Positions 23,695-32,346 of a DNA stretch of 64,000 bases are shown here, in pieces; position 1 is the first letter of the stretch, and the number at the start of each line of letters is the position of its first letter. The notes under the pieces were generated by a model. The model ran no database searches. It had not been told where the DNA came from and worked only from the letters and a program-made list of their open reading frames with translations. Location: positions 1,612,001 to 1,676,000 of the forward strand of contig OW818689.1 in assembly GCA_942493325.1 (NCBI GenBank), given 5' to 3'. This DNA comes from JAAFHB01 sp942493325. GTDB lineage: Bacteria; Bacteroidota; Bacteroidia; Bacteroidales; Prolixibacteraceae. Position numbers and translations under genes: made by a program.

Positions 23695-24282
23695 ATGAAA
23701 ACCTATACTCCTATGAAATTTAATGTAACTGTTCCCGTAAAGCCTTATGTCAAAAGATTCCTTGAGAATAATTACGGCAATCCGGTAGATTTTCGGAACC
23801 ATCCAAGGGAAAATGAAATGTTTAATCGCATGCTAAAAAAACCATGTGTGGAGGATGAGAATAAATATAAAAACGAACTCTCGCTTCATACCCATTTTGT
23901 GGAGATCGTAATCTCGGAACGAAACTTTTACCGCCATGGCTGGGAGCTTACGAAAACCGATATCGTGAGTTTTGGAAAGTATTTCGAGAAGCATGCCAAA
24001 ATGCTCATGCGATCAGTGATCGGCACTTACGTGAGTTTTGGAATTCCCACCAATATTTCTATTGTAAAATTTCAGGACCGTTTCCACATGGAAGAAGAAT
24101 ACTGGCCGTTCGACAGCATCTCGCGTGACTTCTTCCGTTACAAGATGAACAACGAAATCGACTTTAACCAGTTTGCTTTTTGCCATCTCGAACGGTTGAT
24201 CCTGGTCAATATGTCACAGGCAGGAGTGATCACTCCTCACGCCGTAAAATCGCATGAAAAACAGATGATCGAATCATTTTAA
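23695..24282 (+). CDS. Hypothetical phage protein before the head genes
   Basis: 195 aa, helical, rich in His/Phe/Glu (LHTHFVEIVISERNFYRHGW). No membrane segment. Comparable genes are found at the early/late border of Bacteroidetes phages, but I know no function. It is separated from the next gene by a stable hairpin at 24327. Confidence 0.5.
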   Translation: MKTYTPMKFNVTVPVKPYVKRFLENNYGNPVDFRNHPRENEMFNRMLKKPCVEDENKYKNELSLHTHFVEIVISERNFYRHGWELTKTDIVSFGKYFEKHAKMLMRSVIGTYVSFGIPTNISIVKFQDRFHMEEEYWPFDSISRDFFRYKMNNEIDFNQFAFCHLERLILVNMSQAGVITPHAVKSHEKQMIESF

Positions 24283-24326
24283 AAAATATCCCAATAAAAT
24301 CAATTATAAACGCTTAAAAACGTGCG

Positions 24327-24354
24327 GAATCTGTCAGTAATCACTGACAGATTC
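24327..24354. promoter_or_regulatory. Perfect 12-bp-stem hairpin
   Basis: GAATCTGTCAGT, loop AATC, ACTGACAGATTC. No T-run follows, so it is an attenuator, processing site or mRNA stabiliser between the 195-aa gene and the 152-aa gene. Confidence 0.5.
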
Positions 24355-24371
24355 GCCCAACTCAAAAAAAC

Positions 24372-24830
24372 ATGAAGACAATCAACAAACAGACTGAGAA
24401 CATGGGGGGCATTCTCAGGCTATGGGCAGTACTCCCCTCAGATATTACCGTATCCGGAAACCAGGTCACCATCGCTTCGGATGTCAATGTTGTGGATATC
24501 TATATTCGGGAGGACTCCGCCAGCTTCTCAGAGGATCTGCTGACTTCGTTTGCCGGTAAAGCTTATAAGGTTGAGATATCGGCCATCGTTCCGTGCGATA
24601 CTTCAGAATCGGTGAAGCTGATCACAGACATGGAGCGGCGTTGTAAGTACCTCGTGATTTACCAGGATGGGAACGGGAATTATAAACTGGCAGGTACATT
24701 CAATGTTCCGCTCCGCTTTTCGGCCAAAGCCACAACCGGTACCGGAGCATCAGGATTGAATCGTTATGAGATCAGTTTTACCGGACAGCAACGGAACAGG
24801 GCTGTTTTTATTGATAATCCTTTCGCATAG
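24372..24830 (+). CDS. Probable structural protein
   Basis: 152 aa, beta-rich without cysteine clusters (GNQVTIASDVNVVDIYIRED, YRISFTGQQRNRAV-like end). Composition resembles small tail or head-tail proteins of Bacteroidetes siphophages. It lies just before the head operon but ahead of its promoter, so it may be expressed slightly earlier. Confidence 0.5.
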   Translation: MKTINKQTENMGGILRLWAVLPSDITVSGNQVTIASDVNVVDIYIREDSASFSEDLLTSFAGKAYKVEISAIVPCDTSESVKLITDMERRCKYLVIYQDGNGNYKLAGTFNVPLRFSAKATTGTGASGLNRYEISFTGQQRNRAVFIDNPFA

Positions 24831-24861
24831 TGGTTGGTTTTCTGCTTGTATAGGCGGTGCA

Positions 24862-24897
24862 TGTCCTTTGTATCGCCTTTTTTCGTGCTTACACTTG
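24862..24897 (+). promoter_or_regulatory. Phage late promoter of the head operon
   Basis: TGTCCTTT at 24862-24869, 20 bp, TACACTTG at 24890-24897 (one mismatch). The first box lies in the loop of a hairpin (AGGCGGTGC/GTATCGCCT) that ends in a T-run, so terminator and promoter are interleaved. Confidence 0.7.
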
Positions 24898-24914
24898 CTG
24901 AAAATAAGTAAGTA

Positions 24915-26048
24915 ATGGCAGTAAAGATTATAATTATCGATGGTCCTTTAGGTACATGGGGTTATTCCAAACAGTTTGTAAGGAATGAACTGACAGGTCA
25001 TTCAAAAAACGCTGTTACCGCGAAGATTTCAAGTCTGGGCGGATCGGTGGATGATGCCTTGAGTATTTATGACCAGTTTATCGAACATGGCAATGTTACC
25101 GCTGAGCTATCTGCTTTTGTCGCCAGTGCCGCCACGCTCATTTCGTTGGGTGCTAAAACCGTTCGCATGAACGAGAATTCGTTCTACCTTATTCATAAAG
25201 CCATGAACTGGGTTGATGAATGGGGAAGTATGAACGAAGACGATATCGAAGTACTCATCACCAAACTGGAAGCTAAAAAACAGGAGCTTGCTAAAGTTAC
25301 GTTACAGCTCGCGAAGATGTACGTGAAGAAAACCGGCAAGACATTGGATGAAATTACCACGCTGATGAAGCAACAAACCTGGTTGAATGCCGAAGAGGCT
25401 AAAGAATGGGGATTTGTTGATGAGGTTTTTACTCCTGATGTTGTTGTAAATTATTTTGACAATCATCAAATGGTTGCCATGATCACTTCAATCGGTTTTC
25501 CACAACCTCCGCGAAGGATCCCTGAAAATTCAACCGTAAATGAAGATTCCTTTTTCGAAAAGATGTGGAATCGTATCGTTACGAAACAGCGAGAAGTCAC
25601 ACCTAATAATAATTCAATAATGAATAAACATTTTTTGCACATCAACACCGTGCTGAATGTTGAAGCCCTTGAATCGACAAATGATGGTGTCTTTCTAAAT
25701 GAAGGACAACTACAGTCGGTGGAGGATAGCCTTCAACTGAATCAGCAACTCGTTACTGAGCGCGATGGCGCAATCGGTGAACGTGACACGGCAACGGCAT
25801 CGTTGTCTACAGCCCAGGCAACAATTGCTGCAGCTTACGATCCGTTTAACGCGATCGATCCTTCTGTGGCATCTGCCCAAACTCCCGAAGCGAAAGCTGA
25901 AGCGGTAAGAACCTTACTCGCTGCACGCCCTGCTGCTGCACCCGTTGGTAATCTTGGAAATCAGGATGCTATCGTAACCGAAACTGAAGCGGATTGGGAT
26001 ATTATCAATAATCTGCCTCACAACAAACTTGTTGACGCAAACTCTTAA
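24915..26048 (+). CDS. ClpP-like prohead protease with C-terminal scaffold
   Basis: 377 aa. The N-terminal 190 residues are a ClpP/SppA-like protease: SSLGGSVDDALSIYDQF, catalytic Ser in FVASAATLISLGA (about 75) and His in FYLIHKAMNW (about 97). The C-terminal 140 residues are coiled-coil and Ala-rich (QLVTERDGAIGERDTATASL), typical of scaffold. An in-frame ATG at 25620 after AATAATAATTCAATA could start a free scaffold. It matures the procapsid and directly precedes the capsid gene. Confidence 0.85.
   Translation: MAVKIIIIDGPLGTWGYSKQFVRNELTGHSKNAVTAKISSLGGSVDDALSIYDQFIEHGNVTAELSAFVASAATLISLGAKTVRMNENSFYLIHKAMNWVDEWGSMNEDDIEVLITKLEAKKQELAKVTLQLAKMYVKKTGKTLDEITTLMKQQTWLNAEEAKEWGFVDEVFTPDVVVNYFDNHQMVAMITSIGFPQPPRRIPENSTVNEDSFFEKMWNRIVTKQREVTPNNNSIMNKHFLHINTVLNVEALESTNDGVFLNEGQLQSVEDSLQLNQQLVTERDGAIGERDTATASLSTAQATIAAAYDPFNAIDPSVASAQTPEAKAEAVRTLLAARPAAAPVGNLGNQDAIVTETEADWDIINNLPHNKLVDANS
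25620..26048 (+). CDS. Possible embedded scaffold protein
   Basis: 142 aa from an in-frame ATG (codon 236 of the protease gene), starting MNKHFLHINTVLN. It covers exactly the coiled-coil, Ala-rich scaffold part, as in other phages whose scaffold is nested in the protease frame. Its separate translation is inferred from the start codon and domain boundary. Confidence 0.4.
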   Translation: MNKHFLHINTVLNVEALESTNDGVFLNEGQLQSVEDSLQLNQQLVTERDGAIGERDTATASLSTAQATIAAAYDPFNAIDPSVASAQTPEAKAEAVRTLLAARPAAAPVGNLGNQDAIVTETEADWDIINNLPHNKLVDANS

Positions 26049-26061
26049 TTTTTCTATAGCT

Positions 26062-27021
26062 ATGTCAATTACTACTTCTGCAATCATTCAAGAGTACGGC
26101 GCATTTTACGCCGACGCAGGACAGAACAAAAAAAGGATTCTGTCTTTACTCTCCCAGGGTCGCGAGCTTACCAATTTTGCAACCCCCATCAAAACGGATG
26201 ATACTATCTTCCGTCTCGCTAATGCAACCTTCAGGACTTTGGTTCAGCCTTTCCAAAAGGCATTCACCCAAAAGGGAGGCGTCGACATCGTTCCAAATGA
26301 AATCCGGGCCTATCGTTTCAAAATCGACGATGAGTTTATGCCGGATGAATTGTATGCAACCTGGTTGGGTTTTTTAACTCAAAAATCTGTTGACCGTGTA
26401 ACCTGGCCTTTCGTGAAATGGCTCATTGAGGTTTACTATGCCCGCCAGATCGATCAGGACATGGAACTGAACGAATACTACAAGGGTGTATATGCTGCTC
26501 CAACTGCCGGTACTGCCGGTGTTGACGGAACCGGAATGAACGGTTTAAAAATATTGCTTCAGACAGGTGTTGATGCTGGTACGATTAACTCTGTGGTACT
26601 TGGCGCTTTAGATAAAGCAACCATCTTCGACCAGGTGGAAGCTTTCACCGATGGTATTTCGGAAGTTTACCAGGGAATCAAGATGAATGTCTTCATGAGT
26701 CGCGCATGGTACAAAAAGTATATGCAGGACAAACGTGCACAGTTATTCTACCAGAAGACTTCTGATAAAGATATCGACGGTAAGATTGACTTCACACCGC
26801 TTGATGTTCGTCCGCTTGCTTGTATGGTGGGTACTGACGATATTTTCTGCACACCGGTGGAAAACTTCCTGCACGTCTCTCCTGCCACTGTGACCAAGAA
26901 CCTGTTTAAACTCGAAGAAGCCAAACGTGCAGTTGCCGTTATGGCCGATTGGAGCGAAGGATTAGGTTTTGGTATTAACCAGGCTGTATGGACGAATAAA
27001 CTTCCTACGGGATCTATCTAA
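26062..27021 (+). CDS. Major capsid protein
   Basis: 319 aa from ATG 26062; the longer frame from 26029 overlaps the protease and is rejected. Length, position after the protease/scaffold and the mixed alpha/beta sequence without enzyme motifs fit an HK97-fold major capsid protein. Stretches such as IYDEFMPDELYATW-like (KIDDEFMPDELYATWLGFLT) and AVMADWSEGLGFGINQAVW are typical of the Bacteroidetes capsid family. It forms the icosahedral shell. Confidence 0.8.
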   Translation: MSITTSAIIQEYGAFYADAGQNKKRILSLLSQGRELTNFATPIKTDDTIFRLANATFRTLVQPFQKAFTQKGGVDIVPNEIRAYRFKIDDEFMPDELYATWLGFLTQKSVDRVTWPFVKWLIEVYYARQIDQDMELNEYYKGVYAAPTAGTAGVDGTGMNGLKILLQTGVDAGTINSVVLGALDKATIFDQVEAFTDGISEVYQGIKMNVFMSRAWYKKYMQDKRAQLFYQKTSDKDIDGKIDFTPLDVRPLACMVGTDDIFCTPVENFLHVSPATVTKNLFKLEEAKRAVAVMADWSEGLGFGINQAVWTNKLPTGSI

Positions 27022-27032
27022 AAATAATCTTC

Positions 27033-27054
27033 CCGTCCGTCAGCTGACGGACGG
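27033..27054. promoter_or_regulatory. Perfect 22-bp palindrome after the capsid gene
   Basis: CCGTCCGTCAG followed immediately by its reverse complement CTGACGGACGG. No T-run follows. It could reduce read-through so that capsid protein exceeds the following proteins, or protect the capsid mRNA 3' end. Confidence 0.55.
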
Positions 27055-27088
27055 AAAGTATTTATAAATAGTTAAATAAATATCTGAT

Positions 27089-27637
27089 ATGATAGATTTT
27101 ACCAATATTGACAAGAATCTTCCCAATGGGGAGAATATGGGCGGGATCACTCAAAAAGTTTATTTTGGGTATCATGCCGATGTGGCTACTTTCCCAACCA
27201 AACCGGTTGCACCGCTCACGATTGAATCTTCAGCCGTACTTACAGGCGAACTGGCGATGAAAGCCGGGAAACGCATGTGGGAAATGTACCTGACCGATGA
27301 TACGGGCGAATTCAAGATTGAACCGGTGGGTGAAGTTGACGGAAAATCTTTCGTCGAACACCTTACGCTGTTTCACCCGGGACTGCAAAAGAAGATCCTT
27401 GGATTTATCAATGCAGCCAAGAACGAGAACCTGGTATTTGTTGTTGAAGACAGCAACGGGAACAAGTTCATCATGGGTGATGCACTTCGTCCCGCTGTTT
27501 TCGCAGGCGCTCCCGATGGTTTTGGTACCGGGAAAGGTACGGCAGCACGCGCAGGTCTTTCGCTTGAGTTCACTTACAAAACATCGAACGTCTACCAGTA
27601 CACGGGATCAGTTCCGCTAACTGAAGCCAGCGTTTAA
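27089..27637 (+). CDS. Probable major tail tube protein
   Basis: 182 aa, beta-rich with a Gly/Ala-rich loop (GAPDGFGTGKGTAARAG) and ending in EFTYKTSNVYQYTGSVPL, features of small tail tube proteins. It follows the capsid gene in the high-expression operon. A head decoration protein is the alternative. Assignment rests on length, fold pattern and place. Confidence 0.55.
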   Translation: MIDFTNIDKNLPNGENMGGITQKVYFGYHADVATFPTKPVAPLTIESSAVLTGELAMKAGKRMWEMYLTDDTGEFKIEPVGEVDGKSFVEHLTLFHPGLQKKILGFINAAKNENLVFVVEDSNGNKFIMGDALRPAVFAGAPDGFGTGKGTAARAGLSLEFTYKTSNVYQYTGSVPLTEASV

Positions 27638-27647
27638 ATTGTAAGTT

Positions 27648-27899
27648 ATGTGGAAATTGTACTTTAATTTCATAAAGCTAAAGCCAGGTAGGGTAATCAC
27701 CTCACTATTCGGCGATATTGATTTCAGCAGCGATAACATCAACATTGAGACTATCAAAAAACTTTACGAAAGCGATTTCCCCTATCTGGAAATTACGGAA
27801 TTGGGTAAAAAGGAATTGTATGGCATTGATCCGGTAACGGAAAATCCCGCAGTCACCGAAAAACCCAAGGCAGTAAGAAAACGAAAAGTTTCCTCGTAG
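27648..27899 (+). CDS. Small protein with basic tail
   Basis: 83 aa. Acidic first part (SDNINIETIKKLYESDFPYL) and a Pro/Lys-rich tail (EKPKAVRKRKVSS). It closes the head operon and is followed by a terminator. Such basic-tail proteins can be head completion or DNA-binding factors; unproven here. Confidence 0.5.
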   Translation: MWKLYFNFIKLKPGRVITSLFGDIDFSSDNINIETIKKLYESDFPYLEITELGKKELYGIDPVTENPAVTEKPKAVRKRKVSS

Positions 27900-27930
27900 C
27901 ATTTCTTCATACACTTTCTTCCAATTCGAG

Positions 27931-27956
27931 AAAGCCCCTTCGCCGGGGCTTTTTTT
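27931..27956 (+). terminator. Terminator of the head operon
   Basis: AAAGCCCCTTCGCCGGGGCTTT stem with TTCG-type loop, then a T-run. The next promoter box begins two bases later. Confidence 0.85.
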
Positions 27957-27957
27957 A

Positions 27958-27993
27958 TGTCCTTTCTGCTCATTTTTCCACCCGTTATTTTTA
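27958..27993 (+). promoter_or_regulatory. Phage late promoter of the glycosylation/terminase operon
   Basis: TGTCCTTT at 27958-27965, 20 bp, TATTTTTA at 27986-27993 (one mismatch). It drives the glycosyltransferase-like genes and, without a visible break, the terminase genes. Confidence 0.7.
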
Positions 27994-28011
27994 TGATCAA
28001 AATAAATTACG

Positions 28012-28563
28012 ATGATTTGGTTCTTTACCCCTTACGCTTTTAACCGGAAACTTTTCGATGCATGGGATCAATACATGACCTTGGTTCAAAATCCACACGA
28101 CTGGGTTTGTATGATGGATGGTGATGTTGCTTTCTTCCGGAACGACTTTGGACATCATATTGAAAAGTATACAGAAAAATATCCCGACGTTTCAATCTTC
28201 TCGTGTTATGCCAGCCGGAGCGGTACCGCGTGGATGATGCCAGTCGTTAACCAGTTCGACAGCAAAAATATAATTGTGCACAGGGAGATAGCCGAAATCC
28301 ACGCCACAACACAAACCCTCGACCTTGAAATCATCAACCGGCGTGTGACAGGTCACCTGATGGTAATGCAGAAAGCAACCTGGATAAAGTTCCGGGATAC
28401 TATACTGACAGCTTCAGCCAGTCGCGATCTGTATGGCATCGACACCATCATCTGCACACAAATATTGAATGGCGGAGGAACAATCGCGATGATGAAAGGA
28501 CTTTATGTTTTTCACTATTACCGGCACCTTGAAGGCAGAAATAATAAAAGTCACCTGTTATGA
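28012..28563 (+). CDS. GT-A type glycosyltransferase
   Basis: 183 aa. HDWVCMMDGDVAFFRNDF holds a DxD motif (about 36-38) for metal and nucleotide-sugar binding. It is short for a GT family member and probably only the catalytic core. Overlap with the next gene by 4 bp indicates a functional unit. It likely transfers sugar to a virion protein or host glycan; the target is not evident. Confidence 0.6.
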   Translation: MIWFFTPYAFNRKLFDAWDQYMTLVQNPHDWVCMMDGDVAFFRNDFGHHIEKYTEKYPDVSIFSCYASRSGTAWMMPVVNQFDSKNIIVHREIAEIHATTQTLDLEIINRRVTGHLMVMQKATWIKFRDTILTASASRDLYGIDTIICTQILNGGGTIAMMKGLYVFHYYRHLEGRNNKSHLL

Positions 28564-29225
28564 ACGACAATAAAAAGATTTGCCTGATAACGCCTGACCG
28601 GAACGACCGGCCAGAGTTTTTGAAACATTGCATTTGGCAGATGGAACGGCAAACCATTCGGGCAGGCGCTCACCTGGTTATTTCAGATCCGCCCATCGAA
28701 GGCGTGGTGGATATTGTTCCCCGCATAAAAAAAGGGATTGCCCTGGCTAAAGGTTTGGGATTCGAATATTGCTTCATTATTGAAAATGATGATTACTACC
28801 CCGATGATTATATCGAAAGAATGAGCAAATATTTCGATCGTGGTGCCGGGATTGTCGGAATAGCCGATACAACGATTTACAGTCTTCAGTACAATAATTA
28901 CAGGATGAGCCAGCATCCCGGGCGTTCGTCGCTGTTTTGCACGGCTTTCAAAATTAGCGGACTGGATAATTACACGTGGCCGGAAGATACGCTCTTATAC
29001 TTCGACATGCATCTCTGGAAGCATCCCTGCAAAAAAGAATTTGTAACACTTCAACACGCGCCACTCGGCATAAAACATGGACAGGGTTTCTGCCCTGGTA
29101 ATTTTCACAATGGTGTATCGAATGGAGCGCCGATGAAAAGATTTGTTGACGACAGCAACAAGGAGTGGTTGAGAAGCCGGGTAAGAAAAGAGAGTTTTGA
29201 ATTCTATCAGAAATTTAAACCTTAA
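28560..29225 (+). CDS. Glycosyltransferase family 2-like
   Basis: 221 aa. ICLITPDRNDRPEFLKHC, the start of a GT2 Rossmann half, is followed by FIIENDDYYPDDYI with the acidic metal-binding DD (about 78). RMSQHPGRSSLFCTAFKI sits at the acceptor-side. Coupled to its upstream partner. Likely modifies a tail or capsid protein during assembly, because the promoter is a late one. Confidence 0.7.
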   Translation: MNDNKKICLITPDRNDRPEFLKHCIWQMERQTIRAGAHLVISDPPIEGVVDIVPRIKKGIALAKGLGFEYCFIIENDDYYPDDYIERMSKYFDRGAGIVGIADTTIYSLQYNNYRMSQHPGRSSLFCTAFKISGLDNYTWPEDTLLYFDMHLWKHPCKKEFVTLQHAPLGIKHGQGFCPGNFHNGVSNGAPMKRFVDDSNKEWLRSRVRKESFEFYQKFKP

Positions 29226-29229
29226 CATC

Positions 29230-29739
29230 ATGCACAAAGAAGTCAAAACATTTTGCGAAAGCGTAAAGAGCCGGTTCCCGGGATATTTCACGAATAAAAG
29301 AGTTCTTGACTGTGGAAGCCTGGACATTAATGGAAACAACCGGTACCTGTTCGACCGGTGCATTTATACCGGTATCGATATTGAAACGGGAAAGAATGTT
29401 GATATAGTTACTCAGGTTCATCTGTACAAACCCTTCTGGAACTACGATGTAGTGATCAGTACCGAAATGTTAGAACACGATTGCCATTATGTGGCAACCC
29501 TTCAAAATATGGTTGAACTAACCAAGCGGGGGGGACTGCTGATGTTTACTGCTGCAGGCACAAATCGCCCTGAGCATGGCACCACTGCACATCTTCCCGA
29601 AGATAGTCCGCAGACACATGATTACTATCAAAATGTAACTGCCAAAATGATTATAGAAGCACTAAACCTAATGTCGTTTTCCTGGTTCGAAATCTCCTAT
29701 ATCAATACTGATATCCGGTTTGCCGGAATAAAACGATAA
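29230..29739 (+). CDS. SAM-dependent methyltransferase, glycan-module type
   Basis: 169 aa from ATG 29230. Motif I VLDCGSLDINGNNRYLF (about 25-41), acidic strand end TGIDIETGKNVDIV, and DVVISTEMLEHDCHY match class I methyltransferases of the Methyltransf_11 sort. It lacks NPPY, so DNA is not the substrate. Within this cluster it could methylate a sugar made by the neighbouring glycosyltransferases. Confidence 0.7.
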   Translation: MHKEVKTFCESVKSRFPGYFTNKRVLDCGSLDINGNNRYLFDRCIYTGIDIETGKNVDIVTQVHLYKPFWNYDVVISTEMLEHDCHYVATLQNMVELTKRGGLLMFTAAGTNRPEHGTTAHLPEDSPQTHDYYQNVTAKMIIEALNLMSFSWFEISYINTDIRFAGIKR

Positions 29740-29742
29740 ATC

Positions 29743-30669
29743 ATGATTGATATAGTTTACGTGTTGGGCACAGGTTCCGGATGGAATAACAATGAGATCC
29801 GTTTTAGTCTCCGGAGCATTGAAAAGTTAGGAATCAATGCCGGGAAAGTATTTATTGTGGGTGCACACCCTGATTTTCTATCTGATGAAGTGATCCATAT
29901 TCCTGTAGACGATATTTATAATCCAACAATTAATGCAGACGGGAATATTATTCACAAAGTTCTTGCTGCCTGTGCTGATGAACGGCTATCGGATGATTTC
30001 CTGTTTATCAACGATGATCATATCCTGCTGAAACCGATTGATCTGAAGGATATCCCTGCGTTTCATAAAGGAGATATGAATTCATTCCCATCAAATTACT
30101 GGACGCTCAATTACTGGCGAACCCGGTTAAGACGGACGATGGAAACCTTAAACAAACAAGGACTTCAGGCTTGTCACTTCGATTGCCACACCCCCATTTT
30201 ACTGAATAAGAAAATATTCCCGGAAGTAATGTCAAGGTTTGAATTCCGGGAAGGTGCAGGACTTACCATGAAAAGCCTGTACGGAAATAGTGTTTATGCA
30301 GAAACAGGAAAAATTCTTGAAGGAGAGAAAAAGACAGTATTCGAGAATTTTACACGTGATCAGCTGACGGACCGGCTTTCGGAATGTGGGCTGATGGCGT
30401 TCAATGATTCAGGATTGAACCAATCACTGAAAGTTTGGCTGTACCGCAAATTCCCTGAACGATCAAAGTGGGAAACAACGGATGCAGATGACCGGACACT
30501 GGCTATTCTGAAATGGATGGATACCGGTAAGGATTACAGAGAGGGAGTCAGCATTTTTGTAAAATATATGCATGGAACCAACCTGATTAAGCTATTCAGA
30601 AATGCCCCCAGTGAATCGCTTCGAAAGAAACTTGAGTATAAATTAATCAATACAATTTCCGAATTATGA
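29743..30669 (+). CDS. Stealth-like sugar-phosphate transferase
   Basis: 308 aa. DIVYVLGTGSGWNNNEIRFS, LRSIEKL and FLFINDDHILLKP follow the conserved regions of Stealth/CpsY-type capsule proteins that transfer sugar phosphates. The last 60 residues (KWMDTGKDYREGVSIFVKYM) form a small helical domain that recurs at the start of the next gene product. It suggests glycan-type decoration coupled to virion proteins. Confidence 0.6.
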   Translation: MIDIVYVLGTGSGWNNNEIRFSLRSIEKLGINAGKVFIVGAHPDFLSDEVIHIPVDDIYNPTINADGNIIHKVLAACADERLSDDFLFINDDHILLKPIDLKDIPAFHKGDMNSFPSNYWTLNYWRTRLRRTMETLNKQGLQACHFDCHTPILLNKKIFPEVMSRFEFREGAGLTMKSLYGNSVYAETGKILEGEKKTVFENFTRDQLTDRLSECGLMAFNDSGLNQSLKVWLYRKFPERSKWETTDADDRTLAILKWMDTGKDYREGVSIFVKYMHGTNLIKLFRNAPSESLRKKLEYKLINTISEL

Positions 30670-31775
30670 ATGAAAAAGAACAGGTAATTGACTGGATAAG
30701 ATCCGGCATGAATTACAACGACGGGATTAACTTACTGGTTGAACTCTCGAAAAAGGTAGATATAGGATTCTATATCGGACGTGAACGCTCGCAGTCCGAC
30801 AAACTGGCCTACGAAATCTGTAAAGCAGCAAAGGTGGCTGATCATGTTACATGGAAACAATTTATCGAACAGGCGAAAATTGTTAAAGTTGAAACCTTTA
30901 TGCTTCCAGTGGAAGATGCAGGTTGGTTAAAGGCACTTCTAAAAGAAAATCTCGATGAAATGCATATCGAGCTGGTACAAGTCTTTATTGATAAATTGGA
31001 ACTTAAACCAGAATCTGAGAATCCCGAAGATTTAAAGATTTGTTTGAACGAGTTTTTGACAGGACTTAAAGTTGAAAACGAAGTTGAAGAGAATGAATTA
31101 TCCAGTGATGGTAGTGGCACCAAATTACCTGAAGCACTCCCGGGAGAAGAAGGCAAGGAGAAAATTTGTGAAGGTGACCTTACACATGGGAAGGAAATAC
31201 CCTGTGATGTGGATGCACCGATTAAACCTGCAATCGTATCAGTTGAAACAATTGCAACAAAACCTTTGGAAGAATACCCATTGGTCATGCGTCGGGTAAT
31301 TTTGGAATACGCGGAATTGTTCCAGGAGCGGAGCCAGCTGCATACCGCAATGGGAAGACTCCCGGAAACAAATACCGATTCAGTTTGTACCAAACGTGCG
31401 GAGTTGTTTGATTTGATCAAATCGATATCCGATCGGTTGGAAATCTTGTTTGTGACTCAGGAAGCTTTTGCGAAAGATGGATCTGTCCCCAATGAGCTTG
31501 AATTGTTTCCACCTGCAGCAGAACCGAATGTTGAAAGTCCGGATGTTGCTTTAGTGGTGGATGAAGATTTGCTGAAAAAGCAGAAAAAAAACCTGCAAAG
31601 CGGAAATTCGAAAGATCAGACGATTCTGGATTACCAGGCGAATGAACGATCTGATGTAAAAAACCCAATGCCCACAGGTCCGAAGCGTATCAAAATTGAA
31701 ATGCGTATCGCAGAACGGAACAAACGGATTGAGGAGATTGAGGTTGCGTTGCTGAAATATGCTGGTCCGAAGTAA
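30666..31775 (+). CDS. Hypothetical structural-operon protein
   Basis: 369 aa. An N-terminal helical domain (VIDWIRSGMNYNDGINLLVE) similar to the end of the Stealth-like protein is followed by a disordered acidic stretch and a helical C-terminal half (RIKIEMRIAERNKRIEEIEV). No enzyme motif. Position suggests a virion or assembly role. The repeated W-x-x-x-G-x-x-Y-x-x-G-x-x-L segment may be an interaction module. Confidence 0.5.
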   Translation: MNEKEQVIDWIRSGMNYNDGINLLVELSKKVDIGFYIGRERSQSDKLAYEICKAAKVADHVTWKQFIEQAKIVKVETFMLPVEDAGWLKALLKENLDEMHIELVQVFIDKLELKPESENPEDLKICLNEFLTGLKVENEVEENELSSDGSGTKLPEALPGEEGKEKICEGDLTHGKEIPCDVDAPIKPAIVSVETIATKPLEEYPLVMRRVILEYAELFQERSQLHTAMGRLPETNTDSVCTKRAELFDLIKSISDRLEILFVTQEAFAKDGSVPNELELFPPAAEPNVESPDVALVVDEDLLKKQKKNLQSGNSKDQTILDYQANERSDVKNPMPTGPKRIKIEMRIAERNKRIEEIEVALLKYAGPK

Positions 31776-32346
31776 GGATATAACCCTGGCACCCTCTCCA
31801 TCGGCAGATGAACGTGCCGTGGATGGTGCCGGAATAAAGAAGGGGCAGTGTGCTCCTTCTTTTATTGCCGACAATGAAAAATCGTTAACCCAGGCAATTG
31901 GAATACTTGAAAATGGTAAAGAGCATCATTACTACAGCTGGGGAAATTTTAACCTGGTGCGACTGATCGCTTACCTGATCAAACAAACCGGACCTGTGCA
32001 TGTGCTCATGAGCTCCTATTCGTTCAGCACAAAAAGTATTGAGCAGCTACAAAACAAAATCAGCAAAGGAGAGATCCTTTCTTTCAGGGTAATTCTTGAC
32101 AACCGGGTCCGGGTGATGAGCCCAAAACCATTCCAGATGATTGCCACGAGCTTCAATTACCGGTGCATGTCGGTTCATGCTAAAGTAGCGGTGCTTTGGA
32201 ACGATAAATGGAAAATCAGTATCGTAACGAGTCAGAATGCAACTGATAATCCGAAACTGGAACGTGGTATAATTTTCACCGATGAACAGGTGTTTAACTT
32301 TGATTTAAAAGTGCTTGAAAATGAATTTAACAGAGGAACAACTTAA
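31759..32346 (+). CDS. Phospholipase D-like nuclease domain protein
   Basis: 195 aa. SVHAKVAVLWNDKWKISIVT followed by SQNATDNPKLERG is an HKD-type half site (His-x-Lys ... with downstream Asn/Asp) of the PLD superfamily; only one half is present, so dimerisation is expected. The first 35 codons are repetitive and less protein-like, so the true start may be later. Such proteins are frequent near terminases of Bacteroidetes phages and may nick or process DNA. Confidence 0.6.
   Translation: MLVRSKDITLAPSPSADERAVDGAGIKKGQCAPSFIADNEKSLTQAIGILENGKEHHYYSWGNFNLVRLIAYLIKQTGPVHVLMSSYSFSTKSIEQLQNKISKGEILSFRVILDNRVRVMSPKPFQMIATSFNYRCMSVHAKVAVLWNDKWKISIVTSQNATDNPKLERGIIFTDEQVFNFDLKVLENEFNRGTT

Noticed and set aside
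26029..26061. Upstream start of the capsid gene
   Set aside because: Would overlap the protease stop; ATG 26062 gives a typical capsid N-terminus.
32315..32320. TTG start of the small terminase-region protein
   Set aside because: ATG at 32321 is a better start and needs no rare start codon.
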